DNA from: JAPKZH01 sp964537875
GTDB taxonomy: Bacteria; Acidobacteriota; Aminicenantia; Aminicenantales; UBA4085
Assembly: GCA_964537875.1 (NCBI GenBank)
Contig: CAZIDN010000116.1
Location: forward strand, 1 to 8,612
DNA: 8,612 bases
Reading direction: 5' to 3'
Part shown: piece after piece, positions 6,316-8,612 of the stretch
How the letters are laid out: each line of letters starts with the position of its first letter
Numbering within the stretch: position 1 is the first letter of the stretch
Program-made: the position numbers and the translations under genes
The notes under the pieces: model-generated
The model's database searches: none
Seen by the model: only the letters and a program-made list of their open reading frames with translations
Told to the model about the DNA's origin: nothing

Positions 6316-7482
6316 TCATCTTCGGCCGAGCCATTGCAAGGGATCGAGGGGCTTTGTCTTGTACCGGATCTCGAAATAGAGCGAGACGCCGACCAGGGAT
6401 CCGGTATCCCCGGCCTCCGCGATCGGCTGGTCGGTCTTGACGATATCGCCTTTTTGCACCAGGAATTTGGAGCAGTGGCCGTAGAGAGAATAGTAGGTCA
6501 TGCCGTGGTCGATGATGATCAGGTTGCCGTAGCCTTTAAAATAGTCGGCGAAGACGACCTTGCCCGCATGCACGGAACGGACGGCCAGGTTCTCTTTCGG
6601 CGGAGCGATCTCGACCCCGTTGTTCATCGTCACGGTGTTGAACTGAGGATGCCTCTGGAGCCCGAACGACGATACGACCTTCCCCCCGGCCGGCCAGGGA
6701 AGCTTGCCCTTTTTTTCGTAGAACGGAACGAAGGGAAAGGGGATCGCCCATTCCTCTTTCTCGAATTTTTGGATCAGGAGCTGGAGCTCCCGGGCCTGGA
6801 TGCTCAGCTCATCGATCGTCTGCTCGTAGGTTTTTTTGCTGGTCCGGATTTGGTCCATGAACGCCCGGTCTTTTTTCTCTTCGGCCTCCAGCTCGGCTTT
6901 TTTGGCCCCGGCTCTCTGGATCAAGCTGTCGATCTCTTTTTCCTTGGCCTTGAGGTCAGCCTCGGCCTGTCCGAGGGCGTTGAGGTTTTTCTTGTAGGCT
7001 TCGATCATCCGCTCTTCGGAGGAGGCAAGGACGGCCAGGTGCTTGCTTTCCCCCAGGAGGATTTTCAGGTCTTCGGCCTGGAAGACGAAGCGGACAAAGC
7101 TCAGCGGGCCGAATTTATAGAGGGTCACCAGGATCCTGACCAGCGCCTGCTTTTCTTGTTCGAGAGTGGCGTTGAGCTCGGGGATGCTCTTTTTGATGGC
7201 GGCCAGCTCCAGCCTGTTTTTTTCGAGCTGGACGTTCAGGAGGGCTTGCTCATTTCTGATCAGACTCTTGGTGAAGCCGAGCCTGTCAAGGCTGGACAAA
7301 ATCGTTTTTTCTTTTTTTTCTTCTTCGCCGATCTTCCCCCTGAGGGCGTCGATCTCTTGTTTGATTTTGGCCAGGCGCTTTTCGTATTCCGCGGTCTCCT
7401 GCTGCCCCTCGGCGCGGAGCCATCCGGATGAGGCGAACAGGAGGGCCAGCATCCCAAGGGCGAATATCTTTGAACGCTTCAT
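6316..7482 (-). CDS. envC: EnvC-like murein hydrolase activator (coiled coil plus degenerate LytM/M23 domain)
   Basis: A 388-residue periplasmic protein. EnvC recruits and switches on amidases that split septal peptidoglycan during daughter-cell separation. A signal peptide (1-24, cleavage near WLRA) is followed by two long Lys/Glu-rich coiled-coil blocks (about 28-118 and 150-245) and a LytM (M23) domain (about 260-385). The zinc ligands of active M23 enzymes are replaced: HxGxD becomes NNGVE (Asn287, Glu291) and HLHFE becomes SLYFE (Ser367, Tyr369). Only His336 in LYGH survives. The SLYFEIR...PLQWLGR ending closely resembles the one I recall for E. coli EnvC, so it should be an activator, not an endopeptidase. 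Its ATG overlaps the upstream stop as ATGA (7479-7482). The partner amidase and FtsEX are not in the window. Confidence 0.88.
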   Translation of the reverse strand: MKRSKIFALGMLALLFASSGWLRAEGQQETAEYEKRLAKIKQEIDALRGKIGEEEKKEKTILSSLDRLGFTKSLIRNEQALLNVQLEKNRLELAAIKKSIPELNATLEQEKQALVRILVTLYKFGPLSFVRFVFQAEDLKILLGESKHLAVLASSEERMIEAYKKNLNALGQAEADLKAKEKEIDSLIQRAGAKKAELEAEEKKDRAFMDQIRTSKKTYEQTIDELSIQARELQLLIQKFEKEEWAIPFPFVPFYEKKGKLPWPAGGKVVSSFGLQRHPQFNTVTMNNGVEIAPPKENLAVRSVHAGKVVFADYFKGYGNLIIIDHGMTYYSLYGHCSKFLVQKGDIVKTDQPIAEAGDTGSLVGVSLYFEIRYKTKPLDPLQWLGRR

Positions 7483-8423
7483 TTTCTCGAGACGTAGATG
7501 ATGCCGCCGACCAGGCCCACGGCAAGACCGAAGGCGATTTCGATAATGGAGAAGGACAGGGCCGTTTCCGGAGAGATGCCGTAGAACTTGAAGATCTCGA
7601 TGTAGGCCCCTTCGCGGAGCCCCAGCCCGTTGATCGTCACGGGAATGATCTGGATGAGCAGGACGATTGGGATGAAGATGAAGTAGTCCAAAATGGCGAT
7701 GTCAAGGCGAAGCGCTTTGCCGATCAAGAAGTAATAGAGGATGACGTTGAGCTGGAGGAGGAAGGCCCAAAACGTAGCCCGGGCGAACTCGGCCCGCTTG
7801 TCCTTGTAGCCGAGAACTGTCGTCCGGAAGGCGATGAATTTTTGAGCGATTCTTCCCAGAAAGCCTTCGGCCTGAACTTTTTCCAGTCCCCGGCCGAAAA
7901 AAGGGAAAAAGAAGAGCGCCAGAACCGCCAGGCCGGCCAGGCCGAGGAGGAGTGCGCCCCAGATGACGGGGATTGTCCTGGCCATATCCAGGCGCAAGAG
8001 CGAGGCCACTAGAGCGAAAACAAAGAGGACGATGATCCCGGTCATGCGCTCGACGACGACAATGGCCGAGGATTTCACCAGGGACTTGGAATAGCGGGAA
8101 CCGTCCCAGATGCGGACGATATCTCCGCCGAAACGGGTCGGCAGAAAATTGTTGAAGAAAGTCCCGACGAGATAGGACTTGGCCAGGAACATCAAGGGAA
8201 CCCGGTCTCCCTGGGCCCGGGCCAGGATCTGCCAGCGATAGGCGCTGATGAGGAGCCCCAGGGCGTGAAGGGAGAAAGACAGAACCAGCCAGCCCCAGAC
8301 GACGCCCTTGAGCTTCTGGCCGATCTCCTCGAAGGAGATCTTCGAAACGACCAGGAAGAAAACCAGGACGGCGAGACTGAAGATGAGCTTGCCGGCGAGG
8401 ATCAGGTTTTTTCGTTTTGCCAT
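7479..8423 (-). CDS. UPF0104 / lysylphosphatidylglycerol synthase TM-region (flippase-like) membrane protein
   Basis: A 314-residue inner-membrane protein with about eight predicted membrane segments. It has the family signatures NNFLPTRFGGDIVR (91-104), VERMTG (124-129) and PVTINGLGLREG (261-272). These mark the LPG_synthase_TM family, the membrane part of MprF without the aminoacyl-transferase domain. Stand-alone members of roughly this length are often annotated as flippase-like; their substrates are mostly unknown and proposed to be lipids or lipid-linked sugars. It is the first gene of a four-gene minus-strand cluster. The ATG at 8423 is preceded in frame by stop codons (TGA TAA) within about 25 bases, so the start is well bounded, yet no Shine-Dalgarno sequence is seen. 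Its place ahead of envC suggests an envelope role, but any functional link is inference. Confidence 0.88.
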   Translation of the reverse strand: MAKRKNLILAGKLIFSLAVLVFFLVVSKISFEEIGQKLKGVVWGWLVLSFSLHALGLLISAYRWQILARAQGDRVPLMFLAKSYLVGTFFNNFLPTRFGGDIVRIWDGSRYSKSLVKSSAIVVVERMTGIIVLFVFALVASLLRLDMARTIPVIWGALLLGLAGLAVLALFFFPFFGRGLEKVQAEGFLGRIAQKFIAFRTTVLGYKDKRAEFARATFWAFLLQLNVILYYFLIGKALRLDIAILDYFIFIPIVLLIQIIPVTINGLGLREGAYIEIFKFYGISPETALSFSIIEIAFGLAVGLVGGIIYVSRK

Positions 8424-8482
8424 CAGGGCCGCACAGATTTTTTATCATAATCAGGGAGGATTGTCTATTTGCAGCGGGCATG

Positions 8483-8510
8483 AGTATCATTTCCAATTCC
8501 GTGATGACAA
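8483..8510 (-). promoter_or_regulatory. Candidate promoter for the minus-strand envelope operon
   Basis: On the minus strand, TTGTCA (bases 8510-8505, 5/6 match to a -35 box) is followed after 16 bases by GATACT (8488-8483, 4/6 match to a -10 box). Transcription would start near 8476, leaving a leader of about 53 bases to the ATG at 8423. A second weak pair (TAGACA with GATAAA or TAAAAA) lies closer to the gene and would give an almost leaderless mRNA. Confidence 0.3.
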
Positions 8511-8541
8511 CGATCGGGGCAAGGGTCCTGTCGGACACTCT

Positions 8542-8574
8542 TGGAAGGAAACCCTTACCTAGGGTTTCCTTCCA
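8542..8574. repeat. Perfect 14-bp inverted repeat (hairpin) upstream of the minus-strand operon
   Basis: TGGAAGGAAACCCT at 8542-8555 pairs base for base with AGGGTTTCCTTCCA at 8561-8574 around a 5-base loop, TACCT. No T-run follows on either strand, so a plain intrinsic terminator is unlikely. It lies in the 189-base non-coding stretch 8424-8612. It could be a regulatory dyad, an mRNA 3' end structure for a gene to the right of the window, or a copy of a dispersed short repeat. Confidence 0.6.
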
Positions 8575-8612
8575 TGTATGAAAGCGCGGCACCTGTCAAG
8601 GTTTTTTTGATT

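Noticed and set aside
7305..7319. Runs of 6 and 8 T (A-runs in the coding strand) in the EnvC-like gene as a possible frameshift or slippage site
   Set aside because: The frame is intact and encodes a Glu/Lys coiled coil, where such A-runs are natural. No alternative product of interest follows.
6277..7431. A plus-strand open frame of 384 codons opposite the EnvC-like gene
   Set aside because: The peptide is a low-complexity mirror of the coiled-coil codons (rich in Phe, Leu, Asp and Gly), while the minus strand encodes a well-supported EnvC protein.
7702..8592. A minus-strand open frame of 296 codons overlapping the flippase-like gene in another frame
   Set aside because: The peptide is rich in Arg, Pro and Gly with no hydrophobic segments, whereas the overlapping frame shows all motifs of the UPF0104 family.
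8591..8608. Short ACCT/AGGT stem followed by seven T as a terminator, or the TTGACA on the opposite strand (8599-8594) as a -35 box
   Set aside because: The stem is only 4 bp, and no good -10 box lies 16-18 bases from the TTGACA. The window ends too soon to judge.

Overview
The window reads as chromosomal DNA of a Gram-negative bacterium. It has a moderately GC-rich base composition, an outer-membrane beta-barrel protein with a C-terminal phenylalanine, a lipoprotein, an EnvC-type murein hydrolase activator and a YibQ-type deacetylase, all of which imply a two-membrane envelope. I cannot fix the phylum from sequence alone. A deep-branching lineage such as Aminicenantes, Acidobacteriota or a former deltaproteobacterium would fit, but this is a guess. 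I see no tRNA, rRNA, CRISPR array, insertion sequence or phage gene, so this looks like ordinary chromosome rather than an island.

Left half (plus strand). The 3' end of a small polytopic membrane protein (to 185) is followed by a short intergenic region. It holds a stop-codon hairpin, a good sigma70-like promoter and a 17-base palindrome placed where transcription should start. Next come a spermidine synthase fused to two SpeD-like domains (259-2037), a PP2C-type phosphatase 4 bases downstream (2042-2809), and, after a 75-base gap with a strong ribosome binding site, a secreted SH3 domain plus beta-barrel protein (2885-4051).

Right half (minus strand). Four tightly packed genes are read right to left: a UPF0104/flippase-like membrane protein (8423-7479), an EnvC-like LytM factor (7482-6316), an S41 PDZ protein (6278-5136) and a divergent polysaccharide deacetylase lipoprotein (5132-4035). 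The EnvC - S41 - YibQ order matches an envelope and cell-division module known from Proteobacteria. The operon converges on the plus-strand genes with a 17-base tail-to-tail overlap. The 189 bases upstream of it hold candidate promoter elements and a perfect 14-bp hairpin.

The most notable features concern enzymes that seem to have lost activity. The spermidine synthase carries two tandem AdoMet-decarboxylase-like repeats, neither with the full catalytic set. The S41 protein has Gly and Leu exactly where the catalytic Ser and Lys should be. The EnvC homologue lacks its zinc ligands, as is normal for EnvC. The minus-strand operon therefore appears to encode two non-catalytic hydrolase-fold proteins in a row, followed by a deacetylase that looks intact.
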